A stretch of 64,000 nt of DNA from Saccharomycopsis fibuligera x Saccharomycopsis cf. fibuligera (GCA_001936135.1 CP012809.1:1847501-1911500), one strand, 5' to 3'. Counted from the stretch's first letter, positions 19,836 to 30,448 are shown. Numbers and translations are program-made. Notes: a model not told the origin generated them from the sequence alone.

Positions 19836-21665
19836 ATGGCCACTAGCACCTCCACTAACACCTCCAATGGGATATGGGACAAATTACTCGGGTCTGTGGC
19901 CTCTTTGAAGTCCAGTAAATACAAAACTCTTTTGTTAATCGCTGGCGATTCCAACGATCAGACCTATATCATTAACCAACTAAACTCCATCAACAACATT
20001 GAGAACGAAAATGATTTGCTTTTATTTTCCTCGGCAACGGTGAAACTGGAGCACAAAAGCGTTGACATTGCTAATGATTTTGGATTTGGATACAGTTATA
20101 TTGAATTCGAGGATGAAAATAATGATTTATTAACTCATCTTGACATATACACTATTGTGGATGACGACTTTGCCAATCATGATGCTGATGCTTATAGTAT
20201 TAGTGATTACAGCCTTCAAAAGTATTATCAAGACATTATTGAAACATTTGTCAATAAAGGACCGGTAAGGGAAAATCTTGACGATTTGCTAGTTGTACCA
20301 ATCCTCAACATGCAGCACGAGCCTCATTATTGGCTCAATTTCTTGTATTTTTGGCTCAAGTCGCTTAATGAGGTCTTTGATAACAATGAGAAAAATATTA
20401 AGTTAATTCAAAATTTCAAAACAAATTCATTGCACTATTTGACCAGGAATAATCAGCCCAATACCAATGAAGATTCTAATAGCGCTGATCCCACCTCTAA
20501 CTCGAACAACAATAAAAAAAATCCGACGGCGCTAAAAAATTTCATATTGAAAGAAGGAGAATGTGATCTCCCCTTGGGATTCAACTTATTGATATCAGTA
20601 ATAAACGCCAATCAAATAACATTCTTAGAGCAATCCAGTGCTTCTAGTTTCAACATTGAAGTCTTTGAGTATATTCAGCAAATTCTCAGAATAATCACAT
20701 TAAAGCATGGAGGATCCTTGATTTACCTTCCAGAAAGTCACCAAACTACAACAGTACACAGAAACAAAACTAAGATAAAAGAAGGTTTGAAACTTGCCAC
20801 CTTAGTGGCTTCAATATTAGAATTTGATATACATATACCGACACTGGTCCTAGTAGATGATCAAGCATCACAGCAGCAACAAAAAAAAAATAATACCAAA
20901 ATACTGACAAAGCGACCGTTATCATCATCGTCAAGCGACAAAAACACACCAGCATCATCAACAATATCAAAACTTCTTGAAGCCAAAAAAGTTATACCTA
21001 ATTTGATTAATCAACAATCGCTATTAATCCCACAGGGATACGATACTCATGGTAAAATATCTACTGTCAATGAAGCATTGGATATTCAAAAAGTCGCTAA
21101 ACAATGGGATGTATTACTTAGAACAGTAGAAGAATCTGGGCAATTTACTTATGAGCAAAAACAACTTTTTACAAATTATCAACATCTGGTGCCTTCACAA
21201 CAACTTGGAAATGGTAGTAGTAATGGTAATGACAATTTCAATGAATCCACATTTGATGGTAATGAAAATGCTTCTTTTTTGGACATGAATGCTATCACTA
21301 ATGCCAATGAAGGCAAAATACTTACACAAGATATATCATTATCATTATCATTCAGTGAATTTTTAAAAGAAAATTACGATTCTGGGTTCAACGCCAGCGG
21401 ACTGAAACTCGGAACTCCGCCGCAAAAAAATAATTCTTTTTTTTCATTCAAAAATGAATCAACTCCACTTTCGGATGGTAAAAATAAGATTAATTTGTTG
21501 GACAAACTAACATTGGCATCAGCATCTCAGCAACAACAACAACAGCATAATCCGAGTTTTAGCGATAACGCTGCTGCCGATCGCAGTTTAAGTAGCGTAA
21601 ATTCAGATGATAGCAAAAAAGTCATGGATTTTTTCCAGCATTTAAAGTTGAAAAACAAAGATTGA
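19836..21665 (+). CDS. DYN3: Dynein light intermediate chain (Dyn3-like)
   Basis: 609 residues. The opening GIWDKLLGSVASLKSSKYKTLLLIAGDS resembles dynein light intermediate chains, which have a Ras-like fold. The expected P-loop is degenerate (GDSNDQTYI, no GKT/S), as in other fungal members. Further family-like parts are FGFGYSYIEFED near residue 84, NFLYFWLKSLNEV near 168 and FNLLISVINANQITFLE near 248. LLIPQGYDTHGKI near 398 fits the conserved G-x-D motif. The C-terminal third is low-complexity with Gln and Asn runs and ends DFFQHLKLKNK. It would link the cytoplasmic dynein motor to spindle positioning. Confidence 0.8.
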   Translation: MATSTSTNTSNGIWDKLLGSVASLKSSKYKTLLLIAGDSNDQTYIINQLNSINNIENENDLLLFSSATVKLEHKSVDIANDFGFGYSYIEFEDENNDLLTHLDIYTIVDDDFANHDADAYSISDYSLQKYYQDIIETFVNKGPVRENLDDLLVVPILNMQHEPHYWLNFLYFWLKSLNEVFDNNEKNIKLIQNFKTNSLHYLTRNNQPNTNEDSNSADPTSNSNNNKKNPTALKNFILKEGECDLPLGFNLLISVINANQITFLEQSSASSFNIEVFEYIQQILRIITLKHGGSLIYLPESHQTTTVHRNKTKIKEGLKLATLVASILEFDIHIPTLVLVDDQASQQQQKKNNTKILTKRPLSSSSSDKNTPASSTISKLLEAKKVIPNLINQQSLLIPQGYDTHGKISTVNEALDIQKVAKQWDVLLRTVEESGQFTYEQKQLFTNYQHLVPSQQLGNGSSNGNDNFNESTFDGNENASFLDMNAITNANEGKILTQDISLSLSFSEFLKENYDSGFNASGLKLGTPPQKNNSFFSFKNESTPLSDGKNKINLLDKLTLASASQQQQQQHNPSFSDNAAADRSLSSVNSDDSKKVMDFFQHLKLKNKD

Positions 21666-22280
21666 TTCTTTAATTTAACAACTTAAGAAGGGTCGCTTGC
21701 CTTGTATAGTTTAGTATTTAATTAGTTTACTTGGCAGCAGTGTGAGATTAGAAGTTGAGAAAAATTTTTTTGACTTATCAGATGAGGTCAAAATTAAAAT
21801 TGGACTTAGAATAGGCTAAAATGGAATATCTATCGATGAATTAAGACAATTTTATGGGGTTGTTTTTATAATATAAATTGCATAGCTAATATATGCACAG
21901 CTAATAGATTGTACTGTTTGTAAAAAAAATTGTTTTTTTTTTTTCTTTTTTTTTTTTTTTTTGCCTTTTGACGCGCGTGAAAACAATATAACATAAAGTA
22001 TAATTATTTCAGCTTCTATTAAGATGCTTTTTTTGTATTAGAATTATTATAAAGTGAATCAAAAATTTTAACATACTTTGAAACGAAATTATGTATATGT
22101 ATATGCATATATATACAGTTTCTATAACGCAAATTCTTGATATTTTAACAGAAACTTACACTACCCCTGCCACAAGCGATTTGAAGCATTGCAAACCTAA
22201 GCTGTATAGCAGCCATTTCATTCCATACAAACATACTATTGATACAATAAAATACAACAGACATTACTCAAATATTTTTA
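21666..22280. other. Convergent intergenic region of DYN3 and RIC1
   Basis: 615 bp, very AT-rich, with a T-rich block at 21938-21962 and TATATGTATATGCATATATATA at about 22092-22116. No RNA gene is seen. Confidence 0.5.
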
Positions 22281-25200
22281 CTATATGCTTAAATAGCTCA
22301 CGGCCTGAGATAAGATTTCCCCTGAAACGTCTAACACTTTCAAAAACCGAATCAACTCAATTCCCATATCCCACAACTCATTATTTTTATTGTACTTGAC
22401 GCTGTTCAAGTTCTCCGCAATTATCTTCAAAAGCTGCATGATCTCTTCCTTTCCATCAGCACTGATATCTTCGGTATCTGTCTCATTAGCATTTGAATTT
22501 ACATTTGTGGTTCCTATTGTTTTGTGACTCAAGAAAATTGTCAAATAATAGCCCGCAGTTTTGTAATTCTTGATTTCAATGCACTTATGTAGCAAGGTTT
22601 TAGGGTCCTGTTGTAGCTGAGTGAAGATTCTGTCCCAGTATTCTATTTCAATTTTTCGAAGACATTTGGCAATAACTCCGAGATACTGGTCACCTAGTCT
22701 CATAATCAAATTCAACAATAACCTTAATTTAAAATCGGTATTGGATTTTGAATCGTTTTCGTTATTTTTAGTGGTAACCATGTACAATAAAAGCTCCAAG
22801 CTGTACTCAAGATCAACAGAGTCCTTATATTTTTCGTAAATCGCATCCAACTTTTCTTTTTTGGCTGGGGAAACTTCCATAGATTTCTCTTCTTCAGGAA
22901 AAGAGTCAATAATGAGCTTGTTAATTTCAAAGTTGAGCAAATCATGCAAGAAAGTTTTCTTCGTAGTATGAACTTTCAATATTTTTGAAGATGTTCTCAT
23001 AGATGAAACAATGTCAATTGTTAACCCTGTAATATAAAAATCCTTCAAGCTGTTCAATGCTAACGGATAGAATTGCTCGTCAAAATTACTTATTTTTAAA
23101 GTTTGTAAATTATTTATTCTTTTGAACATATTTGATTTTTCGTTGCTGGTATTATGGTCAACGTTTTTATATTTCAAATTCAAATCGTTCAAGTAGAGTA
23201 TCTCATCACCGTTGAAAAAATAAAATGAGTCATCGTCAATTTTGTTCATGAACTCGATATTGTTAAAGACAAGAAAGCTCTCATATTGAAGCTGCTCCCT
23301 AGTGTCATCTTTAACCAAGTTAAGAAAATACAAATTGCCATTAATTAGTATCAATAAGTCGTTAGAGTATTGGCTTAATTTAATCAAATTGAAATTTCCG
23401 CTAGCTTCGTGCAAGTCAATATGTAGGTTGTTTAAGGGTAATTTAATTACCAAATTGATCAAAACTTGCTTTTTAAACCGCTGGGCCCCTAATGGTGAAG
23501 TCTTGGATACTATTTGCTGTTCGAGCTTAAAAATTAAAAGTTTTAAGTCTTCGGTCACTATCAATAATTCATTAATGGAGTTGTCTAAGTTGAGATATTT
23601 GATTGGCGTATCAAATTCGTATTTCCAAATAATGCATTTGGAGTCTATGTGTGTTTCTTCAGGAGTACCATAATCAGTTTCACGGCCCACGCCTCCTGAA
23701 TTATCACCAGCATGCTGACCATTTTCATGATTCACGTCGCTTTCTCTTCTGTACTGGTCTTTGGACTCTGATTTGGTTCTGTGCTTTGTGTAATTAATTG
23801 CTTTGTCAACATTGAACATTAATAACTCGTGTCTCTTTGTTTCACTGTTATAATTGTCCAAAAATATATAAGAATTTTCCCACCATAGAATGTTACAATT
23901 GATGTCCATATAATCATAGTAAAAGTCCATAAACAAATGCCACGAATTGCTGGTATACGTGTACACATACAAAGTATTCTTACCATAAATTGCCACATTG
24001 AGTCCATCATTAGATACAGATAAAATTTTTATTGGATCTAGCTGATGATATTTGTTGGTCGGGATATCTAAAATATTCCAAGAAGCCGCAAGATCATTGT
24101 TTGTGTCTAAGTCGATGGTTCGATCCTGTACAGCTAAAGATTCTGCTATACTTTCAAATTGTCTTTGGTAGTTGAGATATTCAATGCCTTTAAAAATATA
24201 AAGTAAAGAATTATGGTGCAATATTGGTCTTTTTGTACTGGAATCACTTTGAATGGCCAAGAGATTACATTTTAATAAATTAAAAAGAAACACACGACGA
24301 CTGTTTATGAACACCAAATTTGAATCATTGGAGTAAAAATCAATGTCTTGAACATCAGCGAGCCAGCTTTCATCACTTTTAGTAGTTGAAAGCCCCTCAG
24401 GCAGCACTATACCAGTGACACCCAAAGTGTCATCGTAATCAAAAGTAGAAAAATTAATGTTACCAAATATCGACAATAAACACCAGCCGTTGGAATATAG
24501 CACTACTATACTTTTTCCATTTCTTGTAAATTTCAAGCTAAGTATGCGCTTTGCATTCAATGGTTTTTTAAATTTTTTGAGTAACCGAATCTTTTTGTGT
24601 GCAAAGCTTTTCAAAGTATAATAAAAAATGTTGTTACTGTCTGTTATCACAAAAATTAAGTTGAAAGCATTGTTTATAACAAGTTTCTTGGCATTTGACG
24701 ATGAGTAGAAACAATAACCAAACGTTTTTGTCAAATCAAGTTTGTTTTCAGTGTTGGTGGATCTGAATACCCAACAATTACCATTGTTCGTTATAAAGGA
24801 AAATAAATTGGATTTCTCGTCGTATGCAAAGTGCACAAAATCGTGAAGGTTTTTTTCGTCAAACCATTCAAATTCTTCGATGAAGAAGGAGTTTATTTCC
24901 TCAAACTTTGATTCAATGTTAATGATTTGTATAGCAACATTGCTGACGCCTGGGTCGTCACTTTTTCTTTTGTTTGTCAAAATGCATAAATGTTTGTCAG
25001 AAACTAAATCATAATCTATCAATGTGTTCTGTATTTTCAACATCAACCTGAACCTTAGGCCACTGTCGTTGAGCTTTGCTTCACCTTCATCTGGGTCATA
25101 ATCAATATTCTCGTCACTATCATTATTGTTTTTGGAAGAAAAGCCTTTGAAGTTGAAAAATGATATGTTTCTGTCTACTGGGAAAACATCTTGAATTAAT

Positions 25201-25550
25201 CGATCTGAATTGTGGCTGTAAATTTGCAATATTTCGGGTCGCTGATTTATCTGAGAAAGAGTGTAAACAATCAAGTAATTTTGTGATGTTTCAACAAGAA
25301 TAACGCCAGCATTCTTAGCCAATAATTTGACTGAGACGTTGTATCCATAGTTTTCTATGGACTCTTGAGATCTGTAATGAGCCGCTAATACTGCCACTGG
25401 CTGTTGGTTAATGACGTATACGGCGGTGGTCGAAATGATCGCAAACGGGGCTTGTGTCCGTTGTGGGACTGAGGCAATTTGTACCAAACGGTCGCCTGAG
25501 CTTAAGCCGGGAAGCTCGAACTCCGAGGGAGAAATGAATGGCCATATCAT
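22281..25550 (-). CDS. RIC1: Ric1, subunit of the Ypt6 GEF (Ric1-Rgp1)
   Basis: 1089 residues, near the yeast length (1056). The N-terminus MIWPFISPSEFELPG and the following WD-like blades (FAIISTTAVYVINQQPVAVL, VYTLSQINQRPEIL, GKSIVVLYSNGWCLLSIFG) match Ric1. The C-terminal ~250 residues carry the helical RIC1 domain (FLHDLLNFEINKLI, LEYSLELLLYMVTTK, GVIAKCLRKIEIEYWDRIF, IKNYKTAGYYLTIF). With Rgp1 it activates the Golgi Rab Ypt6 (Rab6). The divergent upstream region has TCACGTGA at 25693 and ACGCGT at 25702. Confidence 0.93.
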   Translation of the reverse strand: MIWPFISPSEFELPGLSSGDRLVQIASVPQRTQAPFAIISTTAVYVINQQPVAVLAAHYRSQESIENYGYNVSVKLLAKNAGVILVETSQNYLIVYTLSQINQRPEILQIYSHNSDRLIQDVFPVDRNISFFNFKGFSSKNNNDSDENIDYDPDEGEAKLNDSGLRFRLMLKIQNTLIDYDLVSDKHLCILTNKRKSDDPGVSNVAIQIINIESKFEEINSFFIEEFEWFDEKNLHDFVHFAYDEKSNLFSFITNNGNCWVFRSTNTENKLDLTKTFGYCFYSSSNAKKLVINNAFNLIFVITDSNNIFYYTLKSFAHKKIRLLKKFKKPLNAKRILSLKFTRNGKSIVVLYSNGWCLLSIFGNINFSTFDYDDTLGVTGIVLPEGLSTTKSDESWLADVQDIDFYSNDSNLVFINSRRVFLFNLLKCNLLAIQSDSSTKRPILHHNSLLYIFKGIEYLNYQRQFESIAESLAVQDRTIDLDTNNDLAASWNILDIPTNKYHQLDPIKILSVSNDGLNVAIYGKNTLYVYTYTSNSWHLFMDFYYDYMDINCNILWWENSYIFLDNYNSETKRHELLMFNVDKAINYTKHRTKSESKDQYRRESDVNHENGQHAGDNSGGVGRETDYGTPEETHIDSKCIIWKYEFDTPIKYLNLDNSINELLIVTEDLKLLIFKLEQQIVSKTSPLGAQRFKKQVLINLVIKLPLNNLHIDLHEASGNFNLIKLSQYSNDLLILINGNLYFLNLVKDDTREQLQYESFLVFNNIEFMNKIDDDSFYFFNGDEILYLNDLNLKYKNVDHNTSNEKSNMFKRINNLQTLKISNFDEQFYPLALNSLKDFYITGLTIDIVSSMRTSSKILKVHTTKKTFLHDLLNFEINKLIIDSFPEEEKSMEVSPAKKEKLDAIYEKYKDSVDLEYSLELLLYMVTTKNNENDSKSNTDFKLRLLLNLIMRLGDQYLGVIAKCLRKIEIEYWDRIFTQLQQDPKTLLHKCIEIKNYKTAGYYLTIFLSHKTIGTTNVNSNANETDTEDISADGKEEIMQLLKIIAENLNSVKYNKNNELWDMGIELIRFLKVLDVSGEILSQAVSYLSI

Positions 25551-26225
25551 TGCCTTTAATAGATAAGTGAGCTGCTTTGAAGTCTATAAATACTCTTTTT
25601 GCAATCCTGGCCTGCCAACACTGAATTGATGTGATGTCCCTTTTAAGCAGTGCTTTGAGCTTTTATCGCAATAGAAAAATAAGAAGTTAGTCTCACGTGA
25701 TACGCGTAGTTAAACAAACCATATTTTCATTAAACAACGAATCCTATTTGTAAAAATATAATGATTTGCACTCTAACATTTACCAAAAATATTTCCAGTG
25801 CCTTCCCTGAGTTATTCGCCTTCGCCTTTGTAGATTCTTTAAACCAAATTAATAGTTTAAGGTGAGGCCTTTCTTTATTTTTTTATTTCACACACAAGAT
25901 CGATTTATTATTTCTATGATAGAAAATATAATCTTATAAACTTATCTATATAGTATATACAGTATAGTTCAGTTGTTGTTATATAGAGGAAACTTATACA
26001 AGTGAAAACCCCGTTAGTATTAGTTAGACTTTAATGGATCAGTTGGATTTGAAATAGATATAGGAGAGATTATAGTCTAGGATGAATAATTTTTTTTTTT
26101 TTTTATTTTTTTTATTTTTTTTATTTTTTTTTTTTTTTTTGGGGGGTCATTGCTTTGCTGTCGACAGTTAAAAAAGAAAAGGGTGTCACTTCAATACCAT
26201 CTTCCACTCACTAAGATAACACTGA
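25551..26225. other. RIC1 promoter region and T-rich spacer
   Basis: Contains an E-box palindrome TCACGTGA (25693-25700) with ACGCGT two bases further on (25702-25707), about 145-155 bp upstream of the RIC1 start. Then come long T-rich tracts (26091-26140), a G6 run and the palindrome CTGTCGACAG (26158-26167). No gene. Confidence 0.5.
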
Positions 26226-26476
26226 TGTGTTATCTAATTCATTACCGTTGTGAAGTAGTAAATAAGACTAGAGATTGGAATGGTTTTCCAATCAAAGTCC
26301 TTATCTTTCCGTAGGTGGGAAACTTTCTTTGAAATATCAAGCAGTTGTCGACTTGGGTCAATTCTCATGCATCACTGGACGGAAGGATGAGGCTGTCCCC
26401 CTTGGTGTGTATATTCTGGATGGAAAGGATGCACTTTTGCAATACAAAGTTACAATTGAGTAAAACTTATAACACA
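26226..26476. mobile_element. Candidate solo LTR (Ty3/gypsy-like by position), a fossil
   Basis: The ~251 bp segment begins TGTGTTAT and ends ATAACACA, an 8 bp terminal inverted repeat with the TG...CA ends of LTRs. It stops 15 bp before the tRNA-Asn gene, the position favoured by Ty3-type elements. The size is LTR-like. No internal coding part, second LTR or matching target duplication is visible, so if real it is an old solo LTR. A part-copy of the end motif (ATAACAC) lies directly upstream. A chance inverted repeat cannot be excluded. Confidence 0.38.
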
Positions 26477-26491
26477 TTACCCAACATCAAA

Positions 26492-26565
26492 GACTTCGTG
26501 GCCAAGTTGGTTAAGGCGTGCGACTGTTAATCGCAAGATCGTGAGTTCGACCCTCACCGAGGTCG
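26492..26565 (+). tRNA. tRNA-Asn (anticodon GUU)
   Basis: A 74 nt cloverleaf: acceptor GACTTCG pairs with CGAGGTC, and the D arm contains the A box TGGCCAAGTTGG. The anticodon stem-loop is GCGACTGTTAATCGC with GTT at the anticodon. The T arm GTGAGTTCGACCCTCAC carries the B box GTTCGA. The discriminator is G. No intron. A T run (TATTTTTG) just downstream serves as Pol III terminator. Confidence 0.97.
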
Positions 26566-27094
26566 CTTATTTTTGCCTTTTATAGGCTTGCAAAAGCTTA
26601 AAATAGTTTTTACTTTTTGTCTCTTAATTTTTGGTTTGACAATATGATTGCCTATATTTATTTATCTTTTTTTTAGTAGTTTATTTTGTTAAAGGTGAAT
26701 CGCCTTAAACGAGAATAAATTGAGTAGATACACGTTCTCAAGTACAGTGTACATTAAACTTAGCCATGAAGTAAATAAAGTATTAGTTGTTAATAGTTAC
26801 TCACTAATTTACGCTACAAATAGTAGTTTATGGCCATATAAATTTGATTTATATAGAAGGGCCATTTATCTAAAACGCGTAATTTACACGACCAAGAACG
26901 GCCCAATAATTTTGATTCACACCAGAATTTTATTTTAAGTGAATTCTAGATTCAGCTAAAGTTTTTTTTTATTAAAAGACTCCCTTGAGTCGTTTTTTAC
27001 AAACATGATAATCATATCACTAATAAAAAGCATCGCTCAATTATTTCATTCATACCTAGCTAAAGTAGTCCACTTTAAATTTTTTAGTAAAACA
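26566..27094. other. Spacer between tRNA-Asn and the DCP2 3' end
   Basis: 529 bp, AT-rich. A short inverted repeat GACTCCCTTGAGTC lies near 26980. No ORF or RNA gene was recognised. Confidence 0.45.
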
Positions 27095-30000
27095 CTATGC
27101 GTAATCTATATAGTCACTTAAGTCATCATCACTCAATTCCCCCGTAACATTACCAGCATTTGCATGGCTAGCTTTGCTAATGTCATATTCATTAGCTGAT
27201 GATGGACGTTGCAGTTGTTGCGGTTGCTGTGATTGTTGTTGCAACTGTGGTTGCAATAATTGGCTATTCCCGCCACGTAAAATCGATAATAGATCATTAC
27301 TTGCCGTTGGTACTGCATTATTATTGATACCTAGATGTGGTTGTGATGGTGTGGTAGACGTAGTTGGGGTAGAAGAAGATGCTATGTTCCTGTTCAAAAT
27401 TGATAAAAGTTCATTACCACCACCACCATTACCATTACTGTTACCATTACCATTATCGTCGGTGGTAATCGGACTTTGGCTTTGTGGTAATGTTGCAAAT
27501 GTAGTAGGAGTAGAAAAAAAGCTGTTGCTGTCTCTGTTTTGGTTTAATATAGACAAGAGTTCGTTGCCTCCATCACTACGGCTTTGACTTTGACTTTGAC
27601 TTTGACTTTGGGTCAGGATTGGTTGAGAAGCTGGTGATATATCCCTATTCCTATTCAAGAGAGATAAAAGTTCATTGCCGGGTGTTTGCTGAGATTCGGC
27701 AACCTGAGTAGGTCTTTTCAAAATAGACATAAAGTTGGACCCTCCATACTTATTAGTGCTGCTCTTATTATTATTATTATTGTTATTGCTATTGTTGTTT
27801 GAAGAACTTCTCAGAAGCAGAGGTGTATCCTTATCAGCAGAAACTCTGCTTAATGAATTACTAGTAGCGACATTGTTGAGAGAAGCACCCTGTGGCAGTT
27901 CCGAACGAGATTTGTTTCTTAATATTGAAAGCAATTCGCTTCCTCCGTCACTGTAGTTTGGCGTTTCCTCTTTAACAGGTTTATGCAAAATGTTTAAAAG
28001 CTCATGATTACTTTCATTAGGATGAACAGAAGCTAATGCTGACGGAGCCGGAGCTGAATCAGGGACTGAATCAGAAGATGGAGTGCCAGAACGACTGGCA
28101 GATTGAAGCGGAGTTGGCGACTTCCGTCTTGAATTTTGTAAAATCGACAACAAATTTTTACCGTTTTCATACTCACTATCCTGGCTTTCTTCCCTGCTTT
28201 CCCTAAAATCATCATACTCACCCTCAAGCTGACTAGGCTCATCACGAGAGGCAGGATGGGAAGATGAATCAGATGAAGATGCTAATTGTGGCCTTTTCAA
28301 GATTGACAACAAATCACTGGCTGGTGATTGAGACACTGATAGCTTTTTTTCTGTTTCAGCAGGTACGCTTGAATTGACACTTGCAGGTGAAGTTGGTTTT
28401 CCTTTCAAAATTTCTAACAAACTATTCTCGGATTGATTTTCTGGTTGTTCTCTTTTCAAAATGGTTATCTTTTTAGGATCTACTGCTGGCCTTTCAGCTC
28501 TTGGTTCCTGCTTTTGCACTGGTGATTCATTTCTTTTTAAAATTGAAAGCAAGTCATTAGACAATTGCTCTTGGCTCTTTTTTGAAGCTGGAGATTCTCC
28601 TCTTTTTAAGATTGTTATTTTCTTAGATGCTGATGATGGCGGTGATGGTGATGCAGACTGTTGTTTGTTGTTGGTTTTCCCATGAAGTATTGATAACAAA
28701 TCATTAGAAGCGCTTCCGCCATTTTGTTCTTTTGGTTTGCTGAGAATATTTATTTTCTTCGGATCAATAACTGGCTTCTCTTCTTTGGCACGTTGTTTAG
28801 AAGCCTCACGATTTGGACTAGTGTATGTTGGCACTGTACGTCCTTGCAAAAGATGCAACAAATTCTTTGAGGTTTGCTCAGGACTGCTTACAGCACTAGA
28901 AGTACTTTCCGGGCTCGTAGCACGAGCTGGTGTGTTGTTGTTATTGTCTTTTCTTTGCAAAATATCTAAAATTGGATTACCGCTTGACTGTTTCTTTGGA
29001 GTAGCTTCGCTTGAAGATGAGCTTTTGAATTCATCATCGTCGAGTTTTGGTTTATTTAAAATCGACAAGAGCTCCTTCTTTGACGATTCACTTTGCTCTA
29101 ATCTTCTCTTTCTGGTTATTTCAGCGATACTGAATGATGGCTTAGAAAATTCTCCTGGATTAGGTACAGGCAAATATGAGCCATTGGTAAATGCACTTTG
29201 AGAGCTTGATGCTGGTTGTGGTTGTGGTTGAGCAAGCTGGATCTGTTGTGGGATTGGTGTCTGCTGCTGCTGCTGCTGTGGTTGAGGTTGTGGTTGAGGT
29301 TGCGGTTGAGGATATGACTGAAGTATGTTCTGCTGATACGGCGGCGCAAATACTGGAATACCAGGATAGAAAGAAAATGGGACAAGATATTGTAAAGGAT
29401 ATGGACTTTGCACTTGCTGCGGTTGAGTCGGTATTGGTTGAACCTGTTGATCTTGTCCTATATTTTGGCCAGGGGCCGGTTGCTGTACAACTGCTGCTGC
29501 CGCATTATTATTCTGAATTGGTTGAAGTAATTTTTCAAAGATTTCCGGTATAGCATTGTCTGGCTCAGTGTCCTCTTTTGTAGAATGGGAGTGCAACATG
29601 TCAAGAATTTCTCTACCAGCATCAATTTGTTTCTTAGCTTCAGAGAAATGCTTTTTGGATTCCCCAATGCCTAGCAATTTCTTCAATTGCGATTCAGCAT
29701 ACTTCTTTAAATTCTCTTCATCATTAATACCCTTCTGTTTGTTAACCCAACTGGTAATTGGTTTGATCATAGAGTTTACCAAGTAATAGTTGCTATTTCC
29801 AAGTCCAGATTTACAGTCCTTAGTAACCTTCTTCCAACTTCTCCATTTAAGATCTTTAATTTCGTTTCTCACCAACGGTTTGAAATCATAATCTTCGGGG
29901 ACATTTTTCACTAAAAATATTTTATAATTCTTACCATGTATCGTTCTTTCGACGTATTCATCTTCATCAAGTAGACCGGTGGCATCAAAACCGGTTTCTT

Positions 30001-30448
30001 CTCTGCACTCGCGAATGGCGCAGCTGGAGTCCTCCTCACCTTTATTAATTTTACCTCGTGGAAAACTCCACGATGGTGACTCTATTCCTTGCACTAATAC
30101 GATCTTGGATAACGACTCATTAAACAATGCAACTCCGCGCACAGGAATTGTAGACTTGTACTTGCCGAATCTCGCAAGGGCATTAGATGGATCACCCCAT
30201 TTCCAGATCAATGGGCAAATATCAATCATTGCCTTTGAGAAACCCTTCATCTTTAAGTTTGGTAAACTCGGATTTATAGCTGTTATGAAATCCAAATAGA
30301 ACCATTGCGCTTCTTCAATTTGGAAAAATACACGCTCAATTGATGACAAATCTTCACTTGGACAATTTATAATGAACCTGACGAGCAAATCTTCCAAAAC
30401 GCCATTCAAGGGTACGTTAGCGAACCCTTCTCTTAATGCTATTGACAT
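27095..30448 (-). CDS. DCP2: mRNA decapping enzyme Dcp2, long Edc3-binding tail
   Basis: 1117 residues. Residues 1-100 are the Dcp1-binding helical domain (FIINCPSEDLSSIERVFFQIE; AQWFYLDF). The Nudix fold follows, with GKINKGEEDSSC at 132-143 and REETGF at 149-154 (G-x5-E...REx2EE pattern intact). Box B is near 200-250 (WRSWKKVTKD). It cleaves the m7G cap in the main 5'-3' mRNA decay route. From ~450 to the end the tail is disordered but carries about 18 short leucine-rich motifs of the form (L/I)LSIL(K/N/H/Q/R) or ITILKR, the type that binds Edc3 and Pat1. There is also a Pro/Gln-rich block at ~310-430 and a short acidic C-terminus. Confidence 0.97.
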   Translation of the reverse strand: MSIALREGFANVPLNGVLEDLLVRFIINCPSEDLSSIERVFFQIEEAQWFYLDFITAINPSLPNLKMKGFSKAMIDICPLIWKWGDPSNALARFGKYKSTIPVRGVALFNESLSKIVLVQGIESPSWSFPRGKINKGEEDSSCAIRECREETGFDATGLLDEDEYVERTIHGKNYKIFLVKNVPEDYDFKPLVRNEIKDLKWRSWKKVTKDCKSGLGNSNYYLVNSMIKPITSWVNKQKGINDEENLKKYAESQLKKLLGIGESKKHFSEAKKQIDAGREILDMLHSHSTKEDTEPDNAIPEIFEKLLQPIQNNNAAAAVVQQPAPGQNIGQDQQVQPIPTQPQQVQSPYPLQYLVPFSFYPGIPVFAPPYQQNILQSYPQPQPQPQPQPQQQQQQTPIPQQIQLAQPQPQPASSSQSAFTNGSYLPVPNPGEFSKPSFSIAEITRKRRLEQSESSKKELLSILNKPKLDDDEFKSSSSSEATPKKQSSGNPILDILQRKDNNNNTPARATSPESTSSAVSSPEQTSKNLLHLLQGRTVPTYTSPNREASKQRAKEEKPVIDPKKINILSKPKEQNGGSASNDLLSILHGKTNNKQQSASPSPPSSASKKITILKRGESPASKKSQEQLSNDLLSILKRNESPVQKQEPRAERPAVDPKKITILKREQPENQSENSLLEILKGKPTSPASVNSSVPAETEKKLSVSQSPASDLLSILKRPQLASSSDSSSHPASRDEPSQLEGEYDDFRESREESQDSEYENGKNLLSILQNSRRKSPTPLQSASRSGTPSSDSVPDSAPAPSALASVHPNESNHELLNILHKPVKEETPNYSDGGSELLSILRNKSRSELPQGASLNNVATSNSLSRVSADKDTPLLLRSSSNNNSNNNNNNNKSSTNKYGGSNFMSILKRPTQVAESQQTPGNELLSLLNRNRDISPASQPILTQSQSQSQSQSRSDGGNELLSILNQNRDSNSFFSTPTTFATLPQSQSPITTDDNGNGNSNGNGGGGNELLSILNRNIASSSTPTTSTTPSQPHLGINNNAVPTASNDLLSILRGGNSQLLQPQLQQQSQQPQQLQRPSSANEYDISKASHANAGNVTGELSDDDLSDYIDYA
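27577..27612 (-). repeat. In-frame CTTTGA repeat in DCP2
   Basis: About six copies of a 6-mer that encode alternating Ser-Gln in the disordered tail. Confidence 0.75.

Noticed and set aside
26275-26463. 62-codon plus-strand ORF upstream of tRNA-Asn
   Set aside because: It falls inside the candidate LTR and has no protein family features.
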